Origin: Archegozetes longisetosus | Taxonomy: Eukaryota; Arthropoda; Arachnida; Sarcoptiformes; Trhypochthoniidae | Direction of reading: 5' to 3' | DNA: 64,000 nucleotides | NCBI GenBank assembly: GCA_018873245.2 | Contig: JAEMBT020000003.1 | Span: forward strand, 2,083,843-2,147,842 | Shown: positions 1 to 9,819 of the stretch, in pieces | Layout: each line of letters starts with the position of its first letter | Position numbering within the stretch: the first letter of the stretch is position 1 | Program-made: the position numbers and the translations under genes | The notes under the pieces: generated by a model | The model's input: only the letters and a program-made list of their open reading frames with translations | Database searches by the model: none | Told to the model about the DNA's origin: nothing

Positions 1-28
1 TAATGAGTGCTAATAAATGATAATATGA

Positions 29-1094
29 TTAATCATCTTCAGAATCTTCATCATCATATTCATTGTGGTTATATTCAAGCTCCGAGTCAGGTCCTGAATC
101 TAATGCATCTTCTTTTGGAGGTGGTAGCGGTGGTAAAATTCCAGGAAATGCAACTTGACGTCTTCTTTGATGACAAAAAATAGTTCAAATCGTTTATCAG
201 CGCTGGCCAAACAGTCTTAATTGTTTCGAAAGTCGATAAAACGATGAATATATGTATTCACCAACTGGATAAATTCGCCACTCACGTTGGTGTACTCTCG
301 GATTCAGTTGATGCTACGCTTTCTCTCTATAAACTCTCAACTGTGTTGGTGTGTACATTAACTTCGATTTCTCCATTACCTACAGGTATTCTAACCTTTA
401 CTGCGAAGCTGCTTTTGTTGTTGATGCTGAAATGCGCAAACATGTTCCATTCCTCGACAACTCCAAGATATCCTTTCCAAAAATCTGTCATGATGATGGA
501 AACACAGTGTAAATGTCTTCTAACGATGTCGTGTAGTATGTCGATCTCGAATCTCCGTTTTCTCAATGAAGCATTAACCAGTCTCACGGCAAACTCCACT
601 AACAACACAAACTGATGATAGAATTGGTTGACGTCCATAATTATATTTGCGTCGATAAATATGGCTCTCGTCGATCTCTACAGTCAAACAAAGGCCCCCA
701 ATCATTGTTAAATTATCTTCGAAATGATTAGGAACCTGACCAGATATATTAAGCTAATCAATGATTGTTTTTTTAGAAATTGCAAGTTGCTCCACTGTTG
801 TTTTGACGGAAAAGCCGCTCGCAAAGCAGTAGAAAACTTGGAGCGCTTGTCGAAAATCCAGATGTGAATGAAGAAAGACTGTCGAAACGAATCGATTTAC
901 TGTTTCCGACAAATAAACGAAAATTTGCGACGTCTTTCACAGTTATTGCAATCGCCACATTTACTCTTGTTAACGCAACGCAATAGCCATTCAAGTTTAT
1001 GATCATGATTTTCCTTCCGCATCGGTGATCCATATGCAGGACAGTTTGCATGTAAAACTATGAATTCCTCAGAAAGTATCAGACTAAAACACAT
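29..1094 (-). mobile_element. Decayed Merlin-type (ISXO2-like) DNA transposon transposase
   Basis: Read on the minus strand this is the body of an ISXO2/Merlin transposase, a cut-and-paste enzyme of the DDE class. The N-terminal part (about 1094-900) has a short zinc-ribbon-like stretch ending in WLLRCVNKSKC. The first catalytic block (about 690-640) reads VEIDESHIYRRKYNYGRQ. The second Asp is in IMTDFWKGY (about 487-462) and the catalytic Glu is in VHTNTVES (about 350-330). An acidic tail rich in Asp/Glu ends at a stop at 29-31. The segments lie in different frames with several internal stops, so the copy is dead. Its terminal repeats were not located; the downstream end may lie left of the window. 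Identity rests on the motifs recalled for the family; I am fairly sure of the family but not of the exact limits. Confidence 0.75.
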
Positions 1095-1603
1095 GCAAAA
1101 ATTTGTGACACATCCTCGGTTGGAAACCGCTTATTAAAATTCAATAACCTAATGCCATGAAATCCAGGCCAAGCAGACAAGAGAAACCAAAAGCGAAAAA
1201 GTATTAGCTTAAAGATGAAGTTGATTAAGAAGTATTCCAAGATGTAGAATTTAAAAACTGGAGATGTTGCACAAATATCACAGATAGAAATAAAGCATAA
1301 TAAATAAGTTTTACACTCTTTAAAAATAAAGACTAATGTGATGGGTTTGTAATGGTATTTGTTATGTGATTTATAGAGATGTGCTGTAGACTGCCCGAAA
1401 ACCAGGTTTTCGATTGATTTCTATGAGTAGAAAACATGTTGCCATCTAACGGGAGTTATACCTAAAAGTGCTATTTTCTCGGAAACGCCACGGGTTATCG
1501 AGCTCGGGACAACGGAAAATAAATTTACCGATCACGAGAACCCCTAAAAGTGGCCTCCGGAAGTAGGCCACGAAAATTAAACTCTTACCCGATAAGGCAC
1601 ACA
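1095..1603. other. Non-coding stretch between two transposons
   Basis: No open frame of note. The last 200 bases are less AT-rich than the surroundings (for example 1490-1600) and may belong to another unrecognised repeat, but no terminal repeats were found. Confidence 0.4.
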
Positions 1604-1973
1604 TACAGCCTTTTACAAAACTATCTAGACTGTTTGAACGCTTATAGGATTTGACTGGATCATTCGATATTGATGCGATTTGTTTTAAATTAAAGAAAAA
1701 TTCCCCAGAAATTTATGTATAATTAAACAAATGTAAAAATTACAAAGGGAAATATATTATTTTAAAAATATGTTAAAGTTCATGATTTAAAATGTCAAAA
1801 TTCTATTAATTTATTAACTAATGAAATTCGGTTATTCAATTTAACTTTTCTGTAAATGAATAAATTTCTGGAGAGATTTTCTTTGTTTTAAAACAAACCA
1901 CATCAAAATCGGACCATCAAACGATTTTTTATTATCTATCAAAAAGTACCAGATAGTTTTGTAAAAGGCTGTA
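1604..1973 (+). repeat. 370-bp MITE-like block, left copy
   Basis: Begins TACAGCCTTTTACAAAACTA and ends with its reverse complement at 1945-1973, so the block is itself a terminal-inverted-repeat unit bounded by TA. About 115 bases at each end match each other imperfectly, including the AAATTCCCCAGAAATTTAT region against AAATCTCTCCAGAAATTTAT. An inverted copy lies at 2693-3063. Confidence 0.8.
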
Positions 1974-1998
1974 TCTTAATTTGGTATACAATTTATGA

Positions 1999-2472
1999 TT
2001 GAATTTGTTGAGAAATACAGCAGAGAAACTCCCAACCAATTTAGATAAAGAACGAAATTTGATATTGCTTCATGGACAAAATCATAGCGATAAAGAAATT
2101 GCTGAAATGGTAGGACTCGAAAAAAGAACTATAAGTAAATAGCTTCGTGGATTTTATGGAACTAGATTAATGCATGTGCGTAAAATTAGTGGTCGTCGAC
2201 ACAAAACAAATCAAGAACAGAATTGGGGTATTGTTGGGGCTGCAAACGCGAGTCCTTTTATGACCCATTCGGAAATTCAAGAAGCGACTAATGTTGACTT
2301 GTTTGCAAACAATTTCAGAACGTCTTAACGAAAATGGATTATTCAGTAGAATCGCACGAATCAAGAAATCAGTCAGTGCGGCACATAGAGCTGTGAGAGT
2401 GGATTTTGTAGAAAATTTTGCAAACTTTAATGAGTGGAATAATACTATATTTATTAAAGTCACATTTCAAAA
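1999..2472 (+). pseudogene. Tc1-type transposase fragment
   Basis: The frame after 2011 encodes a helix-turn-helix segment (DKERNLILLHGQNHSDKEIA), then a second DNA-binding part (LRGFYGTRLMHVRKISGRR) and, from about 2290, a stretch ending in RVDFVENFANFNEWN, the usual lead-in to the Tc1 catalytic domain. Internal stops and a frame change break it, and the catalytic DDE region is absent because the element jumps into its inverted arm at 2535. No product is expected. Confidence 0.7.
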
Positions 2473-2692
2473 GGATCATGCAGTTAGAACTCTAGTTAGG
2501 ATACTTATTGGAGTTGCTTTTCAGCAAAGATATGTAGTTCTTTTTTCGAGTCCTACCATTTCAGCAATTTCTTTATCGCTATGATTTTGTCCATGAAGCA
2601 ATATCAAATTTCGTTCTTTATCTAAATTGGTTGGAATTTTTTCTGCTGTATTTCTCAATAAATTCAATCATAAATTGTATACCAAATTAAGA

Positions 2693-3063
2693 TACAGCCT
2701 TTTACAAAACTATCTGGTACTTTTTGATAGATAATAAAAAATCGTTTGATGGTCCGATTTTGATGTGGTTTGTTTTAAAACAAAGAAAATCTCTCCAGAA
2801 ATTTATTCATTTACAGAAAAGTTAAATTGAATAACCGAATTTCATTAATTAATAAATTAATAGAATTTTGATGTTTTAAATCATGAACTTTAACATAATT
2901 TTAAAATAATATATTTCCCTTTGTAATTTTTACATTTGTTTAATTATACATAAATTTCTGGGGAATTTTTCTTTAATTTAAAACAAATCGCATCAATATC
3001 GAATGATCCAGTCAAATCCTATAAGCGTTCAAACAGTCCTAGATAGTTTCGTAAAAGGCTGTA
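2693..3063 (-). repeat. 370-bp MITE-like block, right inverted copy
   Basis: Reverse complement of 1604-1973 with only scattered differences and one- to two-base indels. Its inner edge also carries a TA (2693-2694). The two blocks flank a transposase fragment like the ends of a composite transposon. Confidence 0.8.
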
Positions 3064-4083
3064 TGTTCGATACTTCTAATTGTGGTATATTCTTTGTAAT
3101 TATAAATAGATAATCAACTTTAAAGAATATTAAGTCAAATCAATTTTATAACAGAACCAAACTTTGTCTTTATATTTTTAGCATAAAATAGCTTTATCTG
3201 ACCTAACCTAACCCAATTTAACTGACATAATTTATTTAATTTTGATATTGAATGATATGCATTAAAAACTGGTAGAACTCGATTCAATTTCATATTTTGT
3301 TTTGTGAAAGCTACATCTGTGTAGCCCACTCTTTGAAATATGACTTTTCAAAATTAGGCTATTTGATGATAATTTCAAATTTTAAAGTCAAAACACTCCG
3401 CTCTGACTCGTTATTTAACTTACAATTATCGATATGCATCGTCAACTGTTGTACAAATTTGAATAGAATTAGTATTTAATCGAAACTAGCAATACTTTAT
3501 TCATTTCAATAGTTCTTTTATTCATTTAACTATAGTTTTGTTGAATCTTCATGGTTTCAGTCATCTTTGATGATTTATAATTAACATCTAGCATAAAAAT
3601 GCTACTGAAACCATTATGTTCATCAAATAGAACATTAATTTGCTCGCAAACAACTACGAAGTTAAACGCGGACTAACATATTTGAACCGTTTTGTTATGA
3701 CTTATTCCATAATTATTTCAAATCTTAAACCATATATTGTTTTAACATAAATTGAAAAATTGAAAGTTCCGAGAAATGTTGAATACTGTAATGCAAAAAG
3801 ATAGCTAAATAGAGGAAAATACTAGTCTGAATATCTCTAATCAAAAGCTTCTGTCACATTTCCCTGACAAGATGATTTAAAATAATATATTGTTAAAGTT
3901 TTTACTCATCAATTATTAAAAGGATGATTACTAAAAAAACTTAACATAGAACCTGGTTATAATAGATTATTTTTAAACATAAAGAACATATTCTGTTGAA
4001 ATTGAATAATAGCTTTAAAAAATAAAAGCCGTCTTTCATTCAAGATGACACTTATTCAAGACAAAACCTGAATTCTAATAAGA
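3064..4083. other. AT-rich intergenic DNA, no gene seen
   Basis: Only short accidental frames. An imperfect inverted pair (TGGTTTCAGT near 3551 and ACTGAAACCA near 3604) is the only structure noticed. Nothing resembles a tRNA or a conserved domain. Confidence 0.5.
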
Positions 4084-4741
4084 TTAGCCATCAAAATAAA
4101 GTTGTGATAAAAATTCATCGTCAATAGTAGTACGCGATTCGCTTTCTAAAATAGCATTCAGAGCATCCAACAAATCAGCAGCACTATACTTCTCAGAACC
4201 TGTAGGATTCTCTTCAAACTTTTTCTCCAAAATATCTAATAATAGTTGTTGTCTTTCCTGATCAACAATATTCATGTCCTGTAAAGCACTGGCAGCTATC
4301 AAACGACGAAGTTGAATATTGTCGTACTCTTCACTAGCTGAGCTTCCTTCTTGTCTCAAAATTTTCTGAATCAAATTCTTGACCATACCTGCGGCAGTGT
4401 AGGCATACGTTCGGAAGATACCTGAACTATTGGATGACATGTTACGTAGCTGTGAAATCTGCTCTTTACTAGCCCTGAAGGCGCTGGCTACTCTTAATGT
4501 TTCACGACCAGCTCGATAGGCCAATTTGGTTTTGCCAGCTGCACCAAAAGTCACTACATCAAGGATTCCGATTGTAGCTGCTTCCAGGAACTTAATTGCA
4601 GCTTCCTTGTATTCTTTCTTTTGTAGAGATTCTACTCCTTCTGCAGCGTGCAGGAATGCAGATACCACTGGAGTCATTCGCAATCCAAACGTTGTTCTTA
4701 TGATAGTAATAAAGTCTGAATTATATTCAATCCTTTTTGAA
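4084..4741 (-). CDS. Unrecognised helical protein segment, possibly last exon of the GTPase gene upstream
   Basis: An open frame of about 219 codons runs from 4740 to the stop at 4084. The first Met is at 4683, giving 199 residues if it is a separate gene. Composition is better balanced than in random AT-rich frames and it looks coding. It is mostly predicted-helix sequence with one moderately hydrophobic Gly-rich stretch (TIGILDVVTFGAAGK, about residues 37-51 from Met), basic residues after it and an acidic C-terminus. No family is recognised. The frame remains open upstream of the Met as far as an acceptor-like TAAAG at 4742-4746. That site is in matching phase with a GTAATA donor overlapping the stop of the atlastin-like gene at 6131, so this may be its terminal exon. 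I hold a separate gene and a joined exon about equally likely. Confidence 0.5.
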
Positions 4742-5960
4742 CTTTAATCAATAATTAATAGAATTAATGCTAAAAGAGTTCAGAATCAATCAATAAATCT
4801 ATGCTAAAATTAACAAACTCATGCAAATATATCGAATAGAAATATGTTTATTAACTTGTAAAAGAGCTATTGCTGCCTTCATCAAGTCCAAATATTTAAG
4901 ATATATCATTTGATTTTGGATTACAAATATCTGAGTTCCCGTAATGCCTGATCCACGTGACATACGTTTCATAGTTTTCATATGAAACTAGCTTTATATG
5001 TTTCAATAGTATTAGGAACTCATAAATAATCCAAAAACCAAAGTTCATTCATGTATGCAATTGATGAAACAAAATTTATGAGCTTTTAAATATATTAATA
5101 TAATTCCACGTAAAGCTTCCATTTTATTTGACTTTATTAAACTGGGCGATAAGATTCTTTAAAAGTATTGACTGACTTATCAGATGCACCATACGTTTTA
5201 TTTGATAACGGTCGATTAATGAACATGGGCTTACATGTAAGTAGGTAGCCCTACTTTTTTGTTTCATCAATTTTACTATTTATCCCAAAAAAGTTGTGTA
5301 TTTGTCAACCCTAAAAAAGAAAATTAATAAACTACAGGGCTCGACAACTCATTCAGATTTGAATTGAGTAAATTGAAATCAATCAATCAACGACCAGTTG
5401 AGAACTTTTCAAATACAGATTTCAAGTTATATTAATGGAAAAAATGACGCGAATCTATGACTAGAAAAGCCCTAGATAGTTTTAAAAATCTCACTTTTCC
5501 TTGTGAAAATTATGAATAGCCCAAATTCATCATAATCATCTATGATTTACTGATTGTTTTCGTTACTATTATAAAATAAGTCCATTTTTGCTATAAACGA
5601 GCAATGCATACGGTTGTTTTGAATTAATGTCTCGTCTTTCTTATCCAACAGCATCAGGGATTAATCTGGGATCAGTGCATAACTATTTGAGTTCGACTGT
5701 ACATATCAGTGAAGCTTTTCATCGATTGTAAAATAAACAAAACTTATCAATGAAGTTCGAAATTAAACGATATAAACTATCTATAAGTATTTTTATCAGC
5801 CATTAAGTTTAAGGTTAACTAGAATGAAATACTCATAGGAGTATACACAGTATGTGAAATTCTGACTTCATGAAACAGAACAATGGCAGGCTATGCTGAC
5901 TTTATCATTGTTTTAAATTGATTTCATCAAGTTTCTGGAAATTGTCTTGTTCTTCTTATA
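4742..5960. other. Intergenic or intronic DNA with a dispersed repeat
   Basis: No convincing exon. A slightly GC-richer open stretch at 4870-4980 (minus) was examined, but its edges do not join in phase to either neighbour. The interval contains one copy of a repeat shared with 8491-8575. Confidence 0.4.
5629..5710 (+). repeat. Dispersed repeat, copy 1
   Basis: GTCTCGTCTTTCTTA... through GGATTAATCTGGGAT, TGCATAACT and CGACTGTACA is shared in the same orientation and spacing with 8491-8575. Identity looks to be around three quarters. The family is unknown. The two copies flank the intronless GTPase gene. Confidence 0.55.
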
Positions 5961-6037
5961 TAAGGATTGTTCAAATGAAAAGTGGACAAGTCGGAAGGAT
6001 TATAGGGGTTGTCCACTTTTCATTTGGACGACCCTTA
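5961..6037. mobile_element. 77-bp miniature mariner-like hairpin with TA ends
   Basis: A near-perfect hairpin: the arm AAATGAAAAGTGGACAA (5973-5989) and its complement (6009-6025) are separated by about 19 bases, with imperfectly matched outer stems and TA dinucleotides at both ends. The pattern fits an extremely short mariner-type MITE made of little more than the two inverted ends. It lies just beyond the stop codon of the GTPase gene, or inside its last intron if that gene is spliced to 4741. Confidence 0.65.
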
Positions 6038-6126
6038 TAGACTTCTATTACTTCTAATCAAATTCAAAAGAAAAGTTAATATTTAGATTATTTTGAAACG
6101 ATTGTGAGTAAAATTTTAAAAAAGTA

Positions 6127-7575
6127 TTACAAGTCTTGATGAATCCTTTTCCAACGTTCATTATTACTGTCAACGAAACTCGTGTACGACATTTCAATTT
6201 GTTTAACTAATTCTTTCATGTATTTGAGTTTAACTTGAAATAAACCCACATTAGCGCTCGCGTTATACATGTCCACGCATTCTTTTGAAATTTCAGAGTG
6301 TCTCATTTTGAAAGCGTTTGGTTCTATTGGTGTCGGTAATTTAGATACTAATGACATTTTGTCCATGTAGTGATCCCAACATTTTTTAATTGTATCTCTG
6401 CAAATCAACTCATGAGTTGTTTCAGTAGCTGATTTAAATTTCGGCAATTTCTCACTGTCTCTGTAGACAGCAGCCCAGTGACGAAAGCTTTTTTTCAAGA
6501 TCTCTCCCGTTAATTGCCTATTTCCAATGAATTTAGTCACAATATTCGTAGGTGAAAGCAATTTTTCAACAAAGTCTTTCAAGCATTTGCCGAACTCACT
6601 TTCGGGATTGACCTTTCCGTTGAAATCTCTACTTACAACTTCTTCTCCAGGAAATGGTGACAATAAACAGGACACTCTTTGAAACATGGAGTTTATGGCA
6701 ACTCTGACTGATCTAACTTCGCTCGATTGTTTACTTTCATCAGAACTTGGGTCGACTTTATCAAGTTTGAAATTCTTACTTGCTTTTGAAGGCATCTGAC
6801 TCTCGTTATAGACTCCAAGAGGATAATGACTGGTCCACAACCAGTCTCGAACCCAAATAACTAGCTCTTGAAAATGTTTATTATATTTTGGACCTTCTAT
6901 TTCATCAGACAAGATGTGTGACGGTAAATGTTTATCATCATAATTACTTTCTATGATTTGGATAGCAAAATCTGCATATTGATGAAAAAATTGTAGAGTC
7001 ACATTGTCAAGGTCTCCACTAATATTGTAAATAAAGACTGAAGACAATAAAATACTGAGAGAGAAAATCACTCCATTGTCAACATTATCGGAGTTGTCAC
7101 TTGCATTTCCTTGACAATCTATCAACAAGACGGCTACTTTCAGACCATCTGGTCGTGTTACAATGAATGGCTTTGACCACATAGTTATTCCTTGAGTTGT
7201 GTCATCATCACCATCTTTCCAAATAAAACCTTGAGTTTTGATACCTACAAAACTAATTAAATCGTCGCTTACAGAATTTTCAGCAGACAATACATTTTCT
7301 GATAGAATTTCTGGAGTATTAATCAATATTTGATCACTTAGAGGATTTGAATCCATCCAATTGTGATCACCTTCAGCTGCTAAATATAACATCATATAGT
7401 TTAGAGCCAAGGATTTTCCTTTCCTCCGTTTACCATTTTGAGAATAGATAGCAATTGGATAGTCACCACATTGATCAATAACAGAGTTAAAAGCATTTTC
7501 ATCAATTAAGTATTTTCTTCTACCTTCTACTTTTAAAATTGGCAATGGAAAACCAAAAAATTTCATTGAATCCAT
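6127..7575 (-). CDS. Atlastin/guanylate-binding-protein-like large GTPase
   Basis: A 482-residue intronless frame from Met at 7575; a stop lies shortly upstream, so the start is secure. It has the GB1/RHD3 GTPase signature. The P-loop is GKRRKGKS (residues 48-55), the switch threonines are DDTTQGITMW (about 125-133), the G3 motif is DCQG (153-156; DTQG in atlastin), and the family RD motif is WVRDW (241-245). Residues beyond about 330 form the expected helical middle domain. Atlastins tether and fuse ER membranes, whereas GBPs act in immunity. Atlastins end in two membrane helices and an amphipathic tail, and these are missing here. The last codons overlap a splice-donor-like GTAATA (6130-6125), so a further exon is possible (see 4084-4741). 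An intronless copy suggests a retrocopy or a lineage-specific paralogue. Likely intact. Confidence 0.85.
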   Translation of the reverse strand: MDSMKFFGFPLPILKVEGRRKYLIDENAFNSVIDQCGDYPIAIYSQNGKRRKGKSLALNYMMLYLAAEGDHNWMDSNPLSDQILINTPEILSENVLSAENSVSDDLISFVGIKTQGFIWKDGDDDTTQGITMWSKPFIVTRPDGLKVAVLLIDCQGNASDNSDNVDNGVIFSLSILLSSVFIYNISGDLDNVTLQFFHQYADFAIQIIESNYDDKHLPSHILSDEIEGPKYNKHFQELVIWVRDWLWTSHYPLGVYNESQMPSKASKNFKLDKVDPSSDESKQSSEVRSVRVAINSMFQRVSCLLSPFPGEEVVSRDFNGKVNPESEFGKCLKDFVEKLLSPTNIVTKFIGNRQLTGEILKKSFRHWAAVYRDSEKLPKFKSATETTHELICRDTIKKCWDHYMDKMSLVSKLPTPIEPNAFKMRHSEISKECVDMYNASANVGLFQVKLKYMKELVKQIEMSYTSFVDSNNERWKRIHQDL

Positions 7576-8730
7576 TTTCGCTATTAGCAAACAGAATGGT
7601 TAACATTTTTAGAAATAAAATATCGGCTCACCATACAAGTGATCTAACTAACAGACATTGCTCTACTCGTTTAAATCTCTTATTGATGGTTGTTATCTAT
7701 AGAATAGTCAGTCAGATTTTCAATTATGAAAATTATTATCCATAGTTTATTTTATCTAAACAAATAGAGCCGTAAAGTTTTGAAATACTATGTAGATCAT
7801 TTTATAGAGAACACCGAATACTTAATTCCATAGATTTTACCTTCGTTATTATTTTTCTCAAGTAGTTACTCGAAATTTTTCGACTCAAATGAACACGAAA
7901 ATAATTTTCATCTGCTAATTTATTACTATTTAAGTAATATGAAAATTCGACTGAGGATTCATAATTATGAATCTTTAATACAGCGTTTATATTTGAGCAA
8001 TGTCTTTGTTCCTTGTTGCAGAAAGATGAGTCAATGCTAAGAGTTAGGCTTCATATCTATGAAAAATAACAAGCAGAATTGATAACAGGATATAAAATAC
8101 TTGTACACATGTCAATTTATAACCAAACACTTAGGATCAAATGCAACTAATTTATACTAGCATCAAATTTTATAAGATAAAATTTAAAAAGGAAAGAAAT
8201 GGTCTAAATAAATTTTTGATTTAATAATTTGTGAAGAAAGGTTAGATTAATAGAGTGTAATAAACCATGGTATAGTTTCGACCTTCTAATTAATCGTACG
8301 TATCGATAAGAGAAGGAAATGTAAAAATGTTTAAACGTACTCAAACTATAAACATTTTAAAATATATGCTTGAAATAAACGTTTTAAATATACATTCAAA
8401 AGCTACGAATAACATTATTAGTTATATTATGCTTTTTAATTACTGAGTAATGCTATAATTTGACGCTATGAACATATAGTTTCAATTTCTGTCTCGTCCC
8501 TCTTACCTCACCCAAATGCATCGGAGATTAATCCGAGATCTATGCATAACTTTTATCGACCGACTGTACAGTAAGTTTGATATTAGAATGTAGTTGATCT
8601 CATTAGTAATACTGATAAGATATAAAGGAGTTATTCCAATTTCTCCTAATCATCCACCAAGCTAATATGGGTATCAAATTAAAGCTTATGAAGAGTAGGA
8701 TCGAAAGCAAAAGAATTTTTCAAAAATATA
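7576..8730. other. AT-rich DNA upstream of the GTPase gene
   Basis: No gene seen. It would contain the promoter of the minus-strand GTPase; no clear TATA box was identified. Holds the second copy of the dispersed repeat at 8491-8575. Confidence 0.4.
8491..8575 (+). repeat. Dispersed repeat, copy 2
   Basis: Same order of blocks as 5629-5710: GTCTCGTCCCTCTTA, GAGATTAATCCGAGATC, TGCATAACT, CGACTGTACA. Direct orientation. Both copies sit outside the GTPase frame. Confidence 0.55.
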
Positions 8731-9718
8731 AAGGCTGAGGGGAGATATGAACTTTTACAGATAAACGTATAAAAAATTAAAGTATTAACGTTTTAACCAT
8801 ATTTTTATAAAAGATAATTAAGCAAACCTTATTGATAAGCGCTATAAAGTACAGGGCTGTTTCATGTATATATTAAACTAAATCTTCAATAAAATGAAAA
8901 CTATTGAAGCGATTTTGATAGAACAAAAAGTATTTTATTGAGAAAAGTATGGCACTCAATTCAAAAGGTTTTCAAAATGTTTTCCTTCGATAGTAACCAA
9001 ATGGTGAAGACGAGTATAAAAGTTATCAATTACTCTGTTGATAGTGTCTATTGGCATGGTATGAATCACCTCACAAATGCGCTCTTTGAGCTGTTCGAGG
9101 TTCTCATTAGGCGTGACATACACTTTATCTTTGACTGCACCCCATAAAAAGAAATCACAGACATTAATGTCATTAAAACACAAAATCACTGATAAACAAA
9201 ATGCCAGACTTTCTTCTTTCAGAAACACTCGAAAAATGACGTCGAAACGGGTTCATTAAAAAACTACGTCAATTTTATTTTGATACATAGATAAAAACAA
9301 CCCTGTATTTTGATCACTTTTGAAAAAGTGAGTTTAAATGTATTTAATATTTTATTTATTTCATAATTATTAAATACATTTAAAAAGTTCGTTAGCATTA
9401 CACAGTGGTGAGTTCGTTGTTTGCCATCTCAGATTTTTAAAGTGGCTAGAGGTGCTCCACTCATTTTTTAGTATGGTTTGTTCCACCCATCTCAGGTTTT
9501 AAAACTCGAGGCCCCCGCGACAATGGCGTAGCCATTATCAAAAAATAATTTTGATAATTCGGTGACTTCTTCATACAATTTTTCAAAGGTGATCAAAATA
9601 CTTTATTGTGTCAATCAATAAGGTTTGCTTAATTGTTTTTTTAATAAAAATATGGTTAAAACGATATTTAAATTTTTTATATGTTTATCTTTAAAAGTTA
9701 ATATCTCCTCTCAGCCTT
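8731..9718. mobile_element. Inverted-repeat element of unknown family, split by a mariner insertion
   Basis: The outer arms AAGGCTGAG... (8731-8850, continued at 9306-9330) and the complement of 9575-9718 match over about 150 bases, including TTTTAACCATATTTTTATAA and ATTAAGCAAACCTTATTGAT. The left arm is interrupted at a TA by the mariner remnant 8850-9307; the right arm shows the uninterrupted sequence. The central part (9340-9570) has no coding potential. No convincing target duplication was found at the outer ends. Confidence 0.65.
8850..9307 (-). mobile_element. Mariner-like element remnant with transposase C-terminus
   Basis: Ends CAGGGCTGTTT (8852) and AACAACCCTG (ending 9305) are inverted repeats flanked by TA on both sides. 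The minus strand encodes the end of a Tc1/mariner-superfamily transposase: CDFFLWGAVKDKVY, then NLEQLKERI, then FYTRLHHLV, ending at a stop at 8956. Only the last 70 or so residues remain, so this is an internally deleted copy. It sits inside one arm of the larger inverted-repeat element. Confidence 0.8.
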
Positions 9719-9738
9719 CATAAGTAGTAAAAATGTCT

Positions 9739-9819
9739 CCCTAGACACGGACCTCTAGACACGGCCTCTGAGCACGGCCTCTAGACACGAGCTCTGAGCA
9801 CGAACCTCTAGACACGAGG
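9739..9819 (+). repeat. Short tandem array, 13-bp period
   Basis: About six units alternating between CCTCTAGACACGG and CCTCTGAGCACGG forms. The array abuts the left end of the large fold-back element at 9820, so it may have been part of the target site. GC-rich compared with its surroundings. Confidence 0.7.

Larger units (their letters stand above)
1604..3063. mobile_element. Fold-back Tc1-type element with about 528-bp inverted arms
   Basis: A Tc1/mariner-superfamily element flanked by TA on both sides (1604-1605 and 3062-3063), with ends CAGCCTTTTAC and its complement. The left arm 1604-2131 and right arm 2535-3063 are near-perfect reverse complements. The left arm runs into the start of a transposase frame, and the same frame start recurs inverted in the right arm. 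The right end is therefore an inverted duplicate of the left end, not the original 3' end. Between the arms, 2132-2534 carries more transposase-like sequence in the plus sense. Each arm begins with a 370-bp block that is itself an inverted-repeat unit. The structure could arise by an aberrant gap-repair or self-insertion event; that is inference. Confidence 0.85.

Noticed and set aside
3204-3220. Telomere-like CCTAACCTAACC, and TTAGG-like motifs at 23690-23705
   Set aside because: Only two or three degenerate units; common by chance in AT-rich arthropod DNA and not a telomeric array.
4799-4981. 60-codon minus-strand frame beginning MKTMKRMSRGSG
   Set aside because: It looks somewhat exon-like, but its edges do not join in phase to the neighbouring frames and it ends in AT-rich random sequence.
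9077-9259. Plus-strand frame within the mariner remnant
   Set aside because: Antisense shadow of the transposase C-terminus on the minus strand.
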